From Polaribacter dokdonensis (GTDB lineage Bacteria > Bacteroidota > Bacteroidia > Flavobacteriales > Flavobacteriaceae), in assembly GCF_024362345.1 (NCBI RefSeq), contig NZ_CP101505.1, positions 1,012,001 through 1,076,000 of the forward strand: DNA of 64,000 nt. The letters are read 5' to 3'. The notes below the pieces were generated by a model. That model was given only the letters and a program-made list of their open reading frames with translations. It had not been told where the DNA came from and did not search any database. Each line of letters begins with the position of its first letter. The stretch's first letter is position 1. This document shows, piece after piece, positions 17,364-26,004 of this stretch. The translations under genes were made by a program, and so were the position numbers.

Positions 17364-18296
17364 CTAAATAGTAATAATCACATTTCCTCTTTTATGCCCC
17401 ATTTCAACGTACTTATGTGCTTCAGCCATTTTTTCTAAAGGATATATACAATCAATAACAGGTGTAATCTTCTCTTGTTCTGCTAAACTTTTTAAATTTA
17501 AAAAAGCTTCTTTTGGTGTTAATGGCGTCCCATGATCTATGGATATGTATTTACCATTCGAAGTCAATGCTTTTTTGCTCTTCTCTTTAAGTGTCGATGA
17601 TTTCGAATTACCTACAGCATCAATCACATAGTTATAGGTTTCTAATTGTGCTTCAGCATTTTTTAAGGTGTAGTCAATCATCTTATCACTTCCTAAAGAT
17701 TTTACTAAATCGAAGTTTTTACGACTACAGACACTAGTAACATATGCACCCATATGTTTCGCCAATTGTATCGCCATTGTACCTATACTTCCTGACGCTC
17801 CATAAATTAAAACTTTGTCGCCCTTGTTTATACTCGCCTTTTTTAATAAATGAGAAGCTAGCAAGCCTCCATAAGGAATGGCTGCAGCTTCCTCAAAACT
17901 AAGATTATCAGGTTTTAGGGCCAGATTCCAATCTTCTGGCAAACAAATATATTCGGCATAAGAACCAAAACGACGTTTGGTAGGCGACATTGATCCATAC
18001 CCAAAAACCTCATCCCCTGTTTCAAATAATGTTACATTTTTACCTTTAGCCATTACAATTCCAGCTGATACCATTCCCAATACAGGATTTCTAGGACGAC
18101 CAAAACCAAATATAAGTTGAAGTATAAATTTGGGAATCATAGGTTCATTCATTCTACGAATAAGAACATCACTTGCAGTTACAGAAGTAGCACATATTTT
18201 TATAAGTACTTCATTATCTTTTGGTGTTGGTTTTTTAACAGTACTTAGCACCAAGTTTTCTGCATCGCCATACTTTAGACATTCTATTGCTCTCAT
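17364..18296 (-). CDS. zinc-free MDR-family NAD(P)-dependent alcohol dehydrogenase/quinone oxidoreductase
   Basis: The protein has 310 residues of the medium-chain dehydrogenase/reductase family. An N-terminal GroES-like domain (VLIKICATSVTASDVLIRR, EVFGYG) precedes a Rossmann domain with GASGSIGTMAIQLAKHMGA near 149-168. Catalytic zinc ligands are not evident, and Cys residues of the structural zinc loop are missing, so it is closer to quinone oxidoreductases. It would reduce a carbonyl or quinone with NAD(P)H. Single gene with no pathway context. Confidence 0.88.
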   Translation of the reverse strand: MRAIECLKYGDAENLVLSTVKKPTPKDNEVLIKICATSVTASDVLIRRMNEPMIPKFILQLIFGFGRPRNPVLGMVSAGIVMAKGKNVTLFETGDEVFGYGSMSPTKRRFGSYAEYICLPEDWNLALKPDNLSFEEAAAIPYGGLLASHLLKKASINKGDKVLIYGASGSIGTMAIQLAKHMGAYVTSVCSRKNFDLVKSLGSDKMIDYTLKNAEAQLETYNYVIDAVGNSKSSTLKEKSKKALTSNGKYISIDHGTPLTPKEAFLNLKSLAEQEKITPVIDCIYPLEKMAEAHKYVEMGHKRGNVIITI

Positions 18297-18438
18297 TATT
18301 AAAATATTTTACTACAAAGTTGATACAAATAGTGCTGTTAAAGGTTCGTATTTGTAAAACAGAACCAATTCAATTATTCTATGAATTTCTCAATTTATTA
18401 TTAGGGTTATTTTACTTTTGTGTTTTTGTCGGATTAGT

Positions 18439-18779
18439 TCAAAAGACATAGACAAAAAGTATTGCAAAAATCACATACACAGCTGTAAGAGAAATAATAA
18501 TTTCTGAATGTGCTTGAATCTTAGAAGCAATTTTGCCTAGTGCAATTGCCCCGACCCCAAAATGTATTAGATTTCCAATTGCAATCGGTCTATTATAAAT
18601 TCCTCCAATTAACGTTCCTTTAACCATCCAATTTAAAATTCCAAAACCCAAGTATAATGCACTCATTATTTTCAAAAAGAGTGTAGTAATAGTATTTGGC
18701 TCGACATTTAGGTATTCTACTATTTCATTTGGTAAAAAAGAATTACAATAATGGCCAAAAATAAAGCACTTGAGGTCAT
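18439..18779 (-). pseudogene. small membrane protein gene with a one-base frameshift
   Basis: The 3' part is open from 18675 (MKIMSALYLGFGILNWMVKG, with three hydrophobic segments). Upstream the same frame continues with FLPNEIVEYLNVEPNTITTL. A different frame gives the natural start MTSSALFLAIIVILF from ATG at 18777-18779. The two join if the run of six A's at 18734-18739 had seven. Restored length would be ~114 residues, the normal size for this widespread Bacteroidota membrane family. Either a real frameshift or a homopolymer error in the assembly. Confidence 0.75.
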
Positions 18780-18914
18780 TACTATTGTGGTGTTCAATTT
18801 ATTTATTTAGGTTTAATTACTGATTAGTAGACTTAAAATAAACATTGTTACTAATTTGATGAAGCAAAACTAATTGTAGCTTATAAAAGGAAGTTTCTAT
18901 TTTTTAAATCAGAA

Positions 18915-20699
18915 CTAACTATTACTCTTAAGGTAAGTATTTGGTGTTATCCCCTCTATTTTTTTAAAAAAGGTATTGAACACTGTTTTAGAATTAAAAC
19001 CACTATCATAAGCAACAGCCATTATAGTTAAGCCTTTGTTTTCTTCCAAAAGAACGCGCTCTTTAAATTCATTAATCCTAAAAGTATTGATATATTCAGA
19101 AAAGTTTTTTTGAAAGCCGAGATTTAATAATTGCGAGACATAATTGGCAGGAAGCTCTATATAAGAGGCTAAATCTTTTAAAGATAAATCTGGGTTAAGG
19201 TATAGTTTATAATCTATCATAATTTGCTCCAATTCTTTGCTGTACTTTTTAATTTCACTAGTATCCAATAATATTTGTTTGTAACTTTTCTTTTGCTTAT
19301 AATTCAAGTTATCCGGAATAGCTTTCAGTATAATGTCTTTAAACCTTTTGTGATTTTTTACAGGTTTAAGAATTGGTGATGGATTTAGTAATAGAATTAA
19401 AGGCAAACGTTTATCGTATGCTTGGGTTATTAAATCAATTACCTTTTTATTATTACCCAGTAAGGCATTAACTAATATCAAAAACATGAACGCCTTATCT
19501 AAAAGTTCAGTTTTTAAGTAGGTTTCTAGTTCTCTTAACCCGTCATTACACTTTTCGGTTTCGTTGAGTTTGGCATAGCACATGGTTTCACCTCCTAATT
19601 TGGTGAGGTCTTTCACAGAAACGCCTTCAAGTGAACTGAAATATGTCAAAGCTTCATTTGACTGACCTGACATTAATAGGCAAATTCCTATATAAATTGG
19701 TGGAAAGAGTAATTTAGGGTCTAAATCTAATGCCTTTTTTAGATGAGGTATAGCAGTTTTATAATCTTCTTTTAAGTAGTATAAAAAACCCTTGTAATGA
19801 TGATTTATAGCCGCATAAGGATCTAATTGTAAGGCTTTGTCAAGATAATTAAGTGCCGCATCTAATTTTCCTTCTACGGTCAAAAAATTAGAAATCGTTA
19901 GGTAAATATCGTCTGCAGGTTGAATTTCCAAAGCCTTATTTGCATGGTTGTAGGCTTTTTTAAGATTCCAGTTTTGCCAACATTCTATCCAAGCCAAATT
20001 CAATTGTGATCTTGATGAGTTTGGGTCTAACTCTAACGCCTTTAACAAATATGGTTGGGCCTTCTCATATGCTTCATTTGAAGGCAAAATACCCATGGTT
20101 CCCATATTAACATATGCCAAATTAATATCAAGGTAAGGGTTTGAAAAATTGGGTGACTTATTAATAACTTCCTTTAAAATATTGATGCCTTTTATGGAGT
20201 TTTTATAATCCAACTTCATAATGTAATATCTGCCTTTCAGATATTCTCTGTATACATCTACTGCAACATCAACAGGCGCTACCAGCTTTTCTTTTATTTC
20301 GAGATGACCAATATGCTCGCGTAATTTTTCAGCAATAAACAGACTGATTTCATCTTGAATTTCAAAAACATTTTCCGGGTTTCTATCAAAGGTTTCTGAC
20401 CAGAAATGAAAGTCCTCTAAAGTATCTATCATCTGCACCGTAATACGCATTTTATGTTTTGACACTCTTACACTGCCTTCAATAAAAGTAGCCACTTTTA
20501 AATTCTCTCTTATCTCTTTAGCAGTTACTATTTTGTTTTTAAAGTAAAATGAAGAGGTTCGGGAAGTCACCGAAAGTTGTTTGATTTTTGCTAATGCGTT
20601 AATAATTTCTTCGGTTAATCCATCGCAGAAATATTCGTTTTCAATATTACTGCTCATATTGACGAATGGAAGTACTGCTATAGATTTTTGGTCAATCAA
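18915..20699 (-). CDS. TolB-like/TPR sensor fused to AraC-type DNA-binding domain
   Basis: The protein has 594 residues. Residues ~5-130 are a FlgO/TolB-N-like domain as found before TPRs in adenylate-cyclase-associated proteins (SIAVLPFVNMSS, FCDGLTEEIINALAKI, FIEGSVR). About six TPRs follow (for example NPYLDINLAYVNMG and AINHHYKGFLYYLKEDYKTA). The last ~100 residues are an AraC HTH (LPANYVSQLLNLGF, then AYDSGFNSKTVFNTFFKKIE, GITPNTYLK). No transmembrane segment is visible, so it should be cytoplasmic. Target genes are unknown. A decayed copy of its C-terminus lies at 21620-21720. Confidence 0.9.
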   Translation of the reverse strand: MIDQKSIAVLPFVNMSSNIENEYFCDGLTEEIINALAKIKQLSVTSRTSSFYFKNKIVTAKEIRENLKVATFIEGSVRVSKHKMRITVQMIDTLEDFHFWSETFDRNPENVFEIQDEISLFIAEKLREHIGHLEIKEKLVAPVDVAVDVYREYLKGRYYIMKLDYKNSIKGINILKEVINKSPNFSNPYLDINLAYVNMGTMGILPSNEAYEKAQPYLLKALELDPNSSRSQLNLAWIECWQNWNLKKAYNHANKALEIQPADDIYLTISNFLTVEGKLDAALNYLDKALQLDPYAAINHHYKGFLYYLKEDYKTAIPHLKKALDLDPKLLFPPIYIGICLLMSGQSNEALTYFSSLEGVSVKDLTKLGGETMCYAKLNETEKCNDGLRELETYLKTELLDKAFMFLILVNALLGNNKKVIDLITQAYDKRLPLILLLNPSPILKPVKNHKRFKDIILKAIPDNLNYKQKKSYKQILLDTSEIKKYSKELEQIMIDYKLYLNPDLSLKDLASYIELPANYVSQLLNLGFQKNFSEYINTFRINEFKERVLLEENKGLTIMAVAYDSGFNSKTVFNTFFKKIEGITPNTYLKSNS

Positions 20700-20983
20700 A
20701 CTCTTCGATCCTTAAAATAAAAGATAAATATAAGTCAATTAACTCTTGTAAAGAATATAAAAAACATATTTCAGCAAATTTGTGAACAGATAAAACGGCT
20801 AAATGGAGAATTCTCTAAATGATATTTTAATTATTATATTTTATTTAAGGTATTTTAATACGGCATTTAAACAAACAAATTGGTGTTAGATTGATTTAAA
20901 GAAAATACTGGAATTTTTAATTTTTTAAATTCTTTAGTACGATTATAGTTGTTAGATTCAAGTTTTGTAATTGGATAAAAGAG

Positions 20984-21490
20984 TTAAAACCACAAAAAAA
21001 TATTTTTTATTTTAAAATAGGCAATTAGCTCTGTAGATGTCATATCCGTTCTAGATACAAACCCTTTGCCGCCAACAGGTGTGCTATTTTTTATTCTTAA
21101 CGTATGATTTAATAAATGGTAAATGGTTATATCTTTCCAATTACTAGCATATTCTGGAAAATATTTTTCAATGTTATCCTTAATATTCAATTTTCCTTGC
21201 TCAGCAAGCATTAAAATAGAAACTGCTGTAAATTGTTTTGTAATTAAACCAATTTGAAATACAGTATTCAACTGCATTGGTGTATTTAGTTCCAAATTTG
21301 ATTTCCCAAAAGCATTATCATATATAGCTTTTTCATTTTTGGCTACCAAAATTGAAATTCCAGGATCTTCTGTGCCGTAATCTATTGAAACTATAGAGTC
21401 TATTTTTCATGCATAGCTTTGACTAAAACTAATGGAAGTTAAAAGAAGAAAGGTAATCAGTAAAGTAATTCGCGTAATAAAATGAGTCAT
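20984..21490 (-). pseudogene. broken beta-lactamase-fold serine hydrolase
   Basis: The ancestral start is ATG at 21488-21490, with signal peptide MTHFITRITLLITFLLLTSI and SFSQSYA, then an in-frame TGA at 21407-21409. The frame continues with VAKNEKAIYDNAFGKSNLEL. The SxxK motif region reads FQIGLITKQFTA, so the catalytic Ser is Leu (a TCA to TTA type change). The block that is normally HTSGI reads HTLRI. The frame ends after ~120 residues, far short of the ~350 or more usual. Three independent defects make it a pseudogene. Confidence 0.88.
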
Positions 21491-21619
21491 AATAATGTAT
21501 TTAATGTTTATGTGACAAAATTAAATACAAACCTGACTGACGCTTGCGCCAAGGTTATGACATCTATGATAAATTCACTATATAATAGAAAATAAGCACT
21601 TTTTTGTTTTGAATTTTTG

Positions 21620-21720
21620 AATCCAAATAATTCTTTTTAAAAATTGAATTAGGTGTGATTCGTTCTATTTTTTAAAAAATATATTAAAGACTGTTTTTAG
21701 AATTAAAGCCATATATCATT
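21620..21720 (-). pseudogene. decayed AraC-type HTH C-terminus
   Basis: The minus strand reads IMIYGFNSKNSL, stop, YIF, stop, KIERITPNSIFKK. This parallels the end of the regulator at 18915-20699 (SGFNSKTVFNTFFKKIEGIT and PNTYLK). Two stops and a deletion are present. It is a fragment of a second gene of that kind. Confidence 0.65.
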
Positions 21721-21849
21721 ATAGTTGTTGAATTTCCCAACCAAGAAGTTTTGCAGATTTTGTTTAATATTGAACATTATAAAAAATTAATACCCTATGG
21801 AAACAAAGCTTTCATAGATTTTAAAGTATTTATATCTCAAAAAGAATAA
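21715..21849 (+). pseudogene. C-terminal fragment, DUF1330-like
   Basis: The plus strand is open for 44 codons up to a TAA at 21847-21849 (IIIVVEFPNQEVLQILFNIE, then HYKKLIPYGNKAFIDFKV, FISQKE). (I/V)EFP near the start and a (E/H)Y..L(I/L)PxRxKA-like block resemble the last half of DUF1330 proteins. No start codon or N-terminal half is present. It is the only plus-strand coding remnant in the left part of the window. DUF1330 is my reading of a short piece, so moderate trust only. Confidence 0.45.
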
Positions 21850-21989
21850 TTGATTTTGTCTAGTGTTTTATGAGAGTTCATGAATAACTAAATTATTGTT
21901 TAGAACTTATTCATTAGTTCACTTATTAAAAATGAAGGGAAAGAAAACTTATTATAAGCAACAAAAGAAGTAAAAGAAATTAAAATTTA

Positions 21990-22090
21990 TTATTTGCGTT
22001 TGTCTTTTGTATGATTTGGAAAGGCTATTAGATTAAAAGATTCTCTTAAACGGCTTCTAATTCTATTGCCATAAAATTGTTCTAGTTTTG
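21990..22090 (-). pseudogene. truncated 3' end of a DnaC/IstB-like ATPase gene
   Basis: The minus strand encodes LEQFYGNRIRSRLRESFNLI followed by AFPNHTKDKRK and a stop. This is almost identical to the C-terminus of the complete ATPase at 23941-24558 (IEQFYGNRIRSRLRESFNLI, AFNNNTKDKRR). Nothing of the P-loop part is left. The hipBA pair lies exactly between this stump and the complete gene. Confidence 0.88.
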
Positions 22091-22110
22091 TGGTTTGTGG
22101 TAATAAAAAA

Positions 22111-23361
22111 CTACACCTTAAATGCTTTTTGCATGAGTTGAATTTCTTTATTTGAAATGCCTATTTTTATTGCCAATTGTTTCCAGGAAGTAACCGCAGC
22201 GAATACCTCATCTAAAATACTATTCATTTGGTTTTCATCTAAACGGAAATATATGCCTACGGTTTTGGCTAAATCGTAGTTTAAGGCATTATCATCCATA
22301 TCGATATTTAAGGCCAGCCCCTCTTTATCTATAGACGGATTGAGGTCGTAAGCTGGAGAGAGCTCCCAACCCTTGTTTGTAATTATAAACCCATGATTGC
22401 GTAAATGATCATCAGTATTGGAAATGGCAATATTAAAAATCATGCGTCGCCAAAGTTGCTCGAGATTGCTTTCTATATTACTACCATGATTTTGAATAAA
22501 TTCTGCTAATTCCAAATAACTTGCTTGATGATCTCTGATTTTCACCTCGTTATTACCAGTCATGGTCATTGCCGAAGCGAAATGAATTCTTTCGCCATTT
22601 TCTCTATCGAAGCGTTTTGTAAAAAATGTATTGTAATTTCCGGTAACCTTTTGGATTTTACATTCAGACATTTTTATACCTGCTTTTAATGCCAATTGAT
22701 ATGCTAGATATTCCCAAGCAGCTTTGTCTGTGGTATCATTTTTTGCAGGGAATTTTGCTATCCACAAATTTTTATCGTTATCTAAAATATTTGCTTTGGG
22801 TCTGGCACCACCCAAAGAGGAACCAGGTGCCATTAAAATAGCTAACCATTGTCTTGCTTCATCATTTTCGGTATCATTTTCAAAGTTTTGAGCAGCATCT
22901 TGAAGTTCACGTATTGATGACCAAGGTGGTGTTGGAGACAGATTGTTATTATCTAAAAATGGACCATCTACATCTGTTTTAAATCTTAATGCCCCCATTC
23001 GGCTTTCATCATACACACCGAGTAAAAAGTCTATTTCATATAATGTTTTTGCTTTCTCTCCAATTACAGCTGCTTCTTGAGCCGCTCTTCTTTTCATTAA
23101 TGTACGTCCCCAAGTATCTGGCATACTGTCTAAAAAGACACCAAAATTTTCTTTATTATTTGGATATTGTGGACCACCATAAAACTGAATATCTGGATCT
23201 AATAGCATTTGGTTTTTAGATTTGATCCAGTTTTTATCATACTCGAAACTAAAAGCCTTTTTTCCTTTTGCGTTTAGTGCTGAAAGAATGCCTATTAATT
23301 CGGGTTCTATTATTGGTTTCCAATGTGCGTATACGTATATATCTAGTTTTTTAGTAGCCAT
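22111..23361 (-). CDS. hipA: HipA-type serine/threonine kinase toxin
   Basis: The protein has 416 residues. N-terminal HipA domain (LDIYVYAHWKP; FGVFLDSMPDTWGRTLMKRR) precedes the kinase-like core: GSSLGGARPKA (P-loop with the phosphorylated-Ser region), LWIAKFPAK with the ATP-binding Lys, catalytic NTDDHLRNHGF and metal-binding SPAYDLNP. In E. coli HipA phosphorylates glutamyl-tRNA synthetase and induces persistence; targets differ among relatives. All catalytic motifs look intact. It follows hipB by 57 nt, and that gap contains a dispersed repeat. Confidence 0.93.
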   Translation of the reverse strand: MATKKLDIYVYAHWKPIIEPELIGILSALNAKGKKAFSFEYDKNWIKSKNQMLLDPDIQFYGGPQYPNNKENFGVFLDSMPDTWGRTLMKRRAAQEAAVIGEKAKTLYEIDFLLGVYDESRMGALRFKTDVDGPFLDNNNLSPTPPWSSIRELQDAAQNFENDTENDEARQWLAILMAPGSSLGGARPKANILDNDKNLWIAKFPAKNDTTDKAAWEYLAYQLALKAGIKMSECKIQKVTGNYNTFFTKRFDRENGERIHFASAMTMTGNNEVKIRDHQASYLELAEFIQNHGSNIESNLEQLWRRMIFNIAISNTDDHLRNHGFIITNKGWELSPAYDLNPSIDKEGLALNIDMDDNALNYDLAKTVGIYFRLDENQMNSILDEVFAAVTSWKQLAIKIGISNKEIQLMQKAFKV

Positions 23362-23379
23362 TTTACACTTCTAATTTAT

Positions 23380-23411
23380 GAGATTGCTTCGTCGTGCCTT
23401 CTCGCAATGAC
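23380..23411. repeat. GAGATTGC..CGCAATGAC intergenic repeat, copy 1
   Basis: A 32-nt unit beginning GAGATTGCTTCGTCG and ending CTCGCAATGAC sits between hipB and hipA. Its outer GATTGC/GCAATGA parts are inverted, so it can form a stem. Related sequences occur at 23829-23884 and, in part, 24822-24896. Such units are widespread between genes in Bacteroidota. Confidence 0.55.
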
Positions 23412-23418
23412 AGTTATT

Positions 23419-23706
23419 TTATAATAAATCTAAATCTTGTAATTTTCTTCCAAACTCATCATCCGCTGCTAGTTTTAAGAAATCGTCTTGTAAGCCTAAT
23501 ACTCTTAATACATTGAAATAGGCACCCAATGTTACACTAGGACTCCCTGTTTCAATCAGGTATAATGTACTTCTTACTATATCGGCTCTTTCAGCAACTT
23601 GCGTTGTTGTTAGTTTACGTCGCTTTCTTGCTAATTTGATGTTTTCTCCCATTTGCTTAAGAATGTCCTTATGCTTAGGAAATAGTATTTGTATTTTTTT
23701 ATTCAT
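23419..23706 (-). CDS. hipB: HipB-type XRE antitoxin/repressor
   Basis: The protein has 95 residues with a central XRE helix-turn-helix (GENIKLARKRRKLTTTQVAE, RADIVRSTLYLIETGSPS). A C-terminal tail (DDEFGRKLQDL) is typical of HipB partners. It should neutralise HipA and repress the hipBA promoter. Two identical-spacing palindromes lie directly upstream of its start, as expected for autoregulation. Confidence 0.9.
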   Translation of the reverse strand: MNKKIQILFPKHKDILKQMGENIKLARKRRKLTTTQVAERADIVRSTLYLIETGSPSVTLGAYFNVLRVLGLQDDFLKLAADDEFGRKLQDLDLL

Positions 23707-23716
23707 GACAACAAAA

Positions 23717-23767
23717 TGATTGTTATTTCAATCAAATATAGTTTAATTGATTGAAATAACAATCAAA
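23717..23767 (-). promoter_or_regulatory. hipBA promoter with two HipB-type operators
   Basis: Read on the minus strand: a TTTG at 23764-23767, a 23-nt spacer, and TATATTTG at 23733-23740 form a full Bacteroidota promoter. Two palindromes TGATTG-N6-CAATCA lie at 23717-23734 and 23748-23765. Together they make perfect 19-bp inverted arms (23717-23735/23747-23765). One operator covers the spacer, and the other covers the -7 box edge and the expected start site. Binding by HipB is inferred from position. Confidence 0.8.
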
Positions 23768-23828
23768 ATAATAATTTTATTCTTTTTATATGACCTTATA
23801 AACAAATAAGATATCGGTTTAAACTGAT

Positions 23829-23884
23829 GAGATTGCCACATTTCGACTTCGCTCGATACAAGCTGCGCACTCCACGCAATGACG
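23829..23884. repeat. GAGATTGCC..CGCAATGACG intergenic repeat, copy 2
   Basis: A 56-nt unit with GAGATTGCCAC at one end and CACGCAATGACG at the other, with a TTCGACTTCGCTCG-like core. It is upstream of the hipBA promoter, so copies 1 and 2 bracket hipB. Confidence 0.55.
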
Positions 23885-23940
23885 TTGACAAGGATAAATA
23901 ATTTAATTTTTTACACTCGTTTAAAAAACAGAGGTAAAAT

Positions 23941-24558
23941 TTACCTTCGTTTGTCTTTTGTATTATTATTAAAGGCTATTAAATTAAAAGATTCTCTTAA
24001 TCTACTTCTGATTCTATTGCCATAAAATTGTTCTATTTCTGATGCTGATAGATTGGTAGTGAGATGTGTTTTTGTTCTTCGACTTTGCTCTGGATGTGTA
24101 AAAGCATCATAACGACTTAGCAAGATTTCTCCCATTACATTGCATTCATTCCCAAAGTATTTTAGATTGCTTTCGGTACCTAAATCATCAAAACAAATGA
24201 TTCCTGCTTTTTTTTGATGGAGTTTTGGTTTGCTGTATTTGTGTATTACTTCATAACCTTCTTTTATGAATTCGAAACTTACTTCTCTGCAAGATTTTAC
24301 ATAGTATTTCTGATCTTTTGGTACTAAGAATTTTAATAATGACATTAATGTGGTTTTACCACAACCAATGGGACCTGAAAGTAGGACTCCTTTTTCTAAA
24401 TAGATATTGCATCTTTTTACCATTTTTTGATCTTGTAAACTGTAGGCTATCAATTTGTAGATAATGGTTTTGTCTTCTTCATATATTTTGAAATGATCAC
24501 CAAATAATTGCTTTCCTTTGGATTCTAACCAGTTTGTGGTTTTTTGGTAGTTGTACAT
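23941..24558 (-). CDS. DnaC/IstB-like AAA+ ATPase (helicase loader type)
   Basis: The protein has 205 residues. Walker A is GPIGCGKTT near 57-65 and Walker B is IICFDDLG near 115-122. A sensor-type arginine region near the end reads GNRIRSRLRESFNLIAF. This is the DnaC/IstB form used to load the replicative helicase or assist transposition. In this context, next to a DnaD-like gene and an integrase, a helicase-loader role in replication of the mobile element is likely. A stump of a second copy lies at 21990-22090. Confidence 0.8.
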   Translation of the reverse strand: MYNYQKTTNWLESKGKQLFGDHFKIYEEDKTIIYKLIAYSLQDQKMVKRCNIYLEKGVLLSGPIGCGKTTLMSLLKFLVPKDQKYYVKSCREVSFEFIKEGYEVIHKYSKPKLHQKKAGIICFDDLGTESNLKYFGNECNVMGEILLSRYDAFTHPEQSRRTKTHLTTNLSASEIEQFYGNRIRSRLRESFNLIAFNNNTKDKRR

Positions 24559-24821
24559 GTTCGGTTTTCGTTATTCGTTGTTACTTCTTTTCTTTTTGGG
24601 AATGATGAAATGGTTTTTATATTTTTCTTCATATCATTTTGCCTTGATGCAAAACGAAAAAAAAGATCAAGCCCTGAATCTTCGGCGGTCAATTAAGTTT
24701 TTGTTGTCTAAAAGAAATGAACTCGCAAAAGCTCAAACAGCATTTCTTTTTTAACGACAACTTCAAACTATTGACACTCGCCTGCCAGATTCTATGGCGG
24801 TTTTGGATTGTGACTTGATTT

Positions 24822-24896
24822 TGAGAGATTGCGCCCAATTATGAGATCCTGAAATACTGAAACGAGTTCAGCACTTACAAGTTCAGGATGACGCTA
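24822..24896. repeat. intergenic repeat in the 341-nt gap between ATPase and DnaD-like genes
   Basis: The unit runs from GAGAGATTGCGCC to CAGGATGACGCTAGC, with a GAGATCCTGAA/TTCAGGATGAC inverted pair inside. Related to the two repeats around hipB. The remainder of 24559-24899 contains a 67-codon plus-strand open frame that does not look like a protein gene, and nothing else I can support. Confidence 0.45.
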
Positions 24897-24899
24897 GCA

Positions 24900-25685
24900 T
24901 CAAAGTGGTTCTGAGTAATTTTTATCAATTGCTGTGTTGAGGTTTTGTGGTTGAATTACTGCTTTTGAGCTGTTACCATTGTTGCTATATTTTACACTAT
25001 TGAGCATCCAATTTTTTGCTGCAGCTTTCCAATTTTTCATTGGGGTCTTACCTCCTACTAACCATCCGTTGCTTGAAAAGTAATTGAAAAATTTATTGGC
25101 TTCGATTTCTGGAAAGTTTTGTTCCTGAAAGTATTTCATCACCTCTTCTAAAATTGGCACATTCCTTTTGTTTTTTTGGCGCAACTTTTTTTGTTTTGAA
25201 ATCTCTACTAAATTTTCTAATTCTAAATTCCGTGATTGCTCTCCTTCTTTTAAACTTTTTATATTGTTTATACTGTTTGTATAGTTTATATAAGATACCT
25301 CTGCTTGTTCAGTAGTTGGTAAGTTACTTGTCTCCTGCTTGTCTTTTACTTGTTTATTAAATGATTTCTTTTTTGGCTTTAAGTTTTCTGAGAAATTAAA
25401 CATATACACCATACTTCCCTTATAGGGATTGTATGAGGGTTCGTACCTCAAATATCCTAAAGCGTGTAAATTCTTTAAGCATTTATGATAAGTTGCTTTT
25501 GAACTGATTTTACTAATTCGCATTACTTCGTCTCTTGAAATACTGATGGGATTTCTGAATCGATTGCAGTTCCAAAATTGAAACAAGGCTATGTATAAAC
25601 TAATATGTGTTGGGTTTAACGTATGATCGTTGATGACTTTATCAAAGAAACCAGTTAGGTGTTTTATATAATTCATGTTACTCAT
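24900..25685 (-). CDS. DnaD/replisome-organizer-like winged-helix protein
   Basis: The protein has 261 residues. The N-terminal ~110 residues form a winged helix (LNPTHISLYIALFQFWN, ISRDEVMRISKISSKATYHK, LGYLRYEPSYNPYKGSMVY). A polar linker follows, and the C-terminal segment FFNYFSSNGWLVGGKTPMKN then WKAAAKNWM resembles the end of DnaD/DnaT-like primosome proteins. Its start overlaps the stop of the HTH gene by 8 nt, and the helicase-loader gene follows. This suggests a small replication module. Confidence 0.72.
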   Translation of the reverse strand: MSNMNYIKHLTGFFDKVINDHTLNPTHISLYIALFQFWNCNRFRNPISISRDEVMRISKISSKATYHKCLKNLHALGYLRYEPSYNPYKGSMVYMFNFSENLKPKKKSFNKQVKDKQETSNLPTTEQAEVSYINYTNSINNIKSLKEGEQSRNLELENLVEISKQKKLRQKNKRNVPILEEVMKYFQEQNFPEIEANKFFNYFSSNGWLVGGKTPMKNWKAAAKNWMLNSVKYSNNGNSSKAVIQPQNLNTAIDKNYSEPL

Positions 25686-26004
25686 TTGATGTTGCTTTTA
25701 CTTTGTTTTGTTCCATTACTTTTAGAATTTCTTCATAAGAGTAAAAAATGATTCCTCCTATTTTGGTATAGGTTAAGGTTCCGTTGATGCGTAAATTTTG
25801 TAATGTTCCAGGAGAAATTCTTAATAAGCTTTTTACTTCTGAAGACTTTAGCCACTTTTTAGGTTGTTCTTCTTTTTTACTAGTTTTTATCTCATCTACT
25901 AAAAAGTTTAGAGCGTTTAGTAAATCTAACTTTGTTACTTGTTGGTGTTTTAAGATGTCGAGGTTTTCGGTTTCTGGAAATAGTTTTTTTAAGTGCAGAT
26001 ACAT
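25678..26004 (-). CDS. excisionase-like helix-turn-helix protein
   Basis: The protein has 108 residues. The C-terminal half is a MerR/excisionase-type HTH (WLKSSEVKSLLRISPGTLQN, then LRINGTLTYTKIGGIIFYSY). The N-terminal half is helical and specific to Bacteroidota elements. Proteins of this type stand next to integrases and direct excision or regulate the element. It overlaps the following DnaD-like gene, so both share a transcript. Confidence 0.82.
   Translation of the reverse strand: MYLHLKKLFPETENLDILKHQQVTKLDLLNALNFLVDEIKTSKKEEQPKKWLKSSEVKSLLRISPGTLQNLRINGTLTYTKIGGIIFYSYEEILKVMEQNKVKATSNE

Noticed and set aside
24551..24754. Plus-strand 67-codon open frame between the helicase-loader and DnaD-like genes
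   Set aside because: Low-complexity, starts inside the 5' end of the minus-strand ATPase gene, and has the look of common intergenic Bacteroidota sequence; no protein features.
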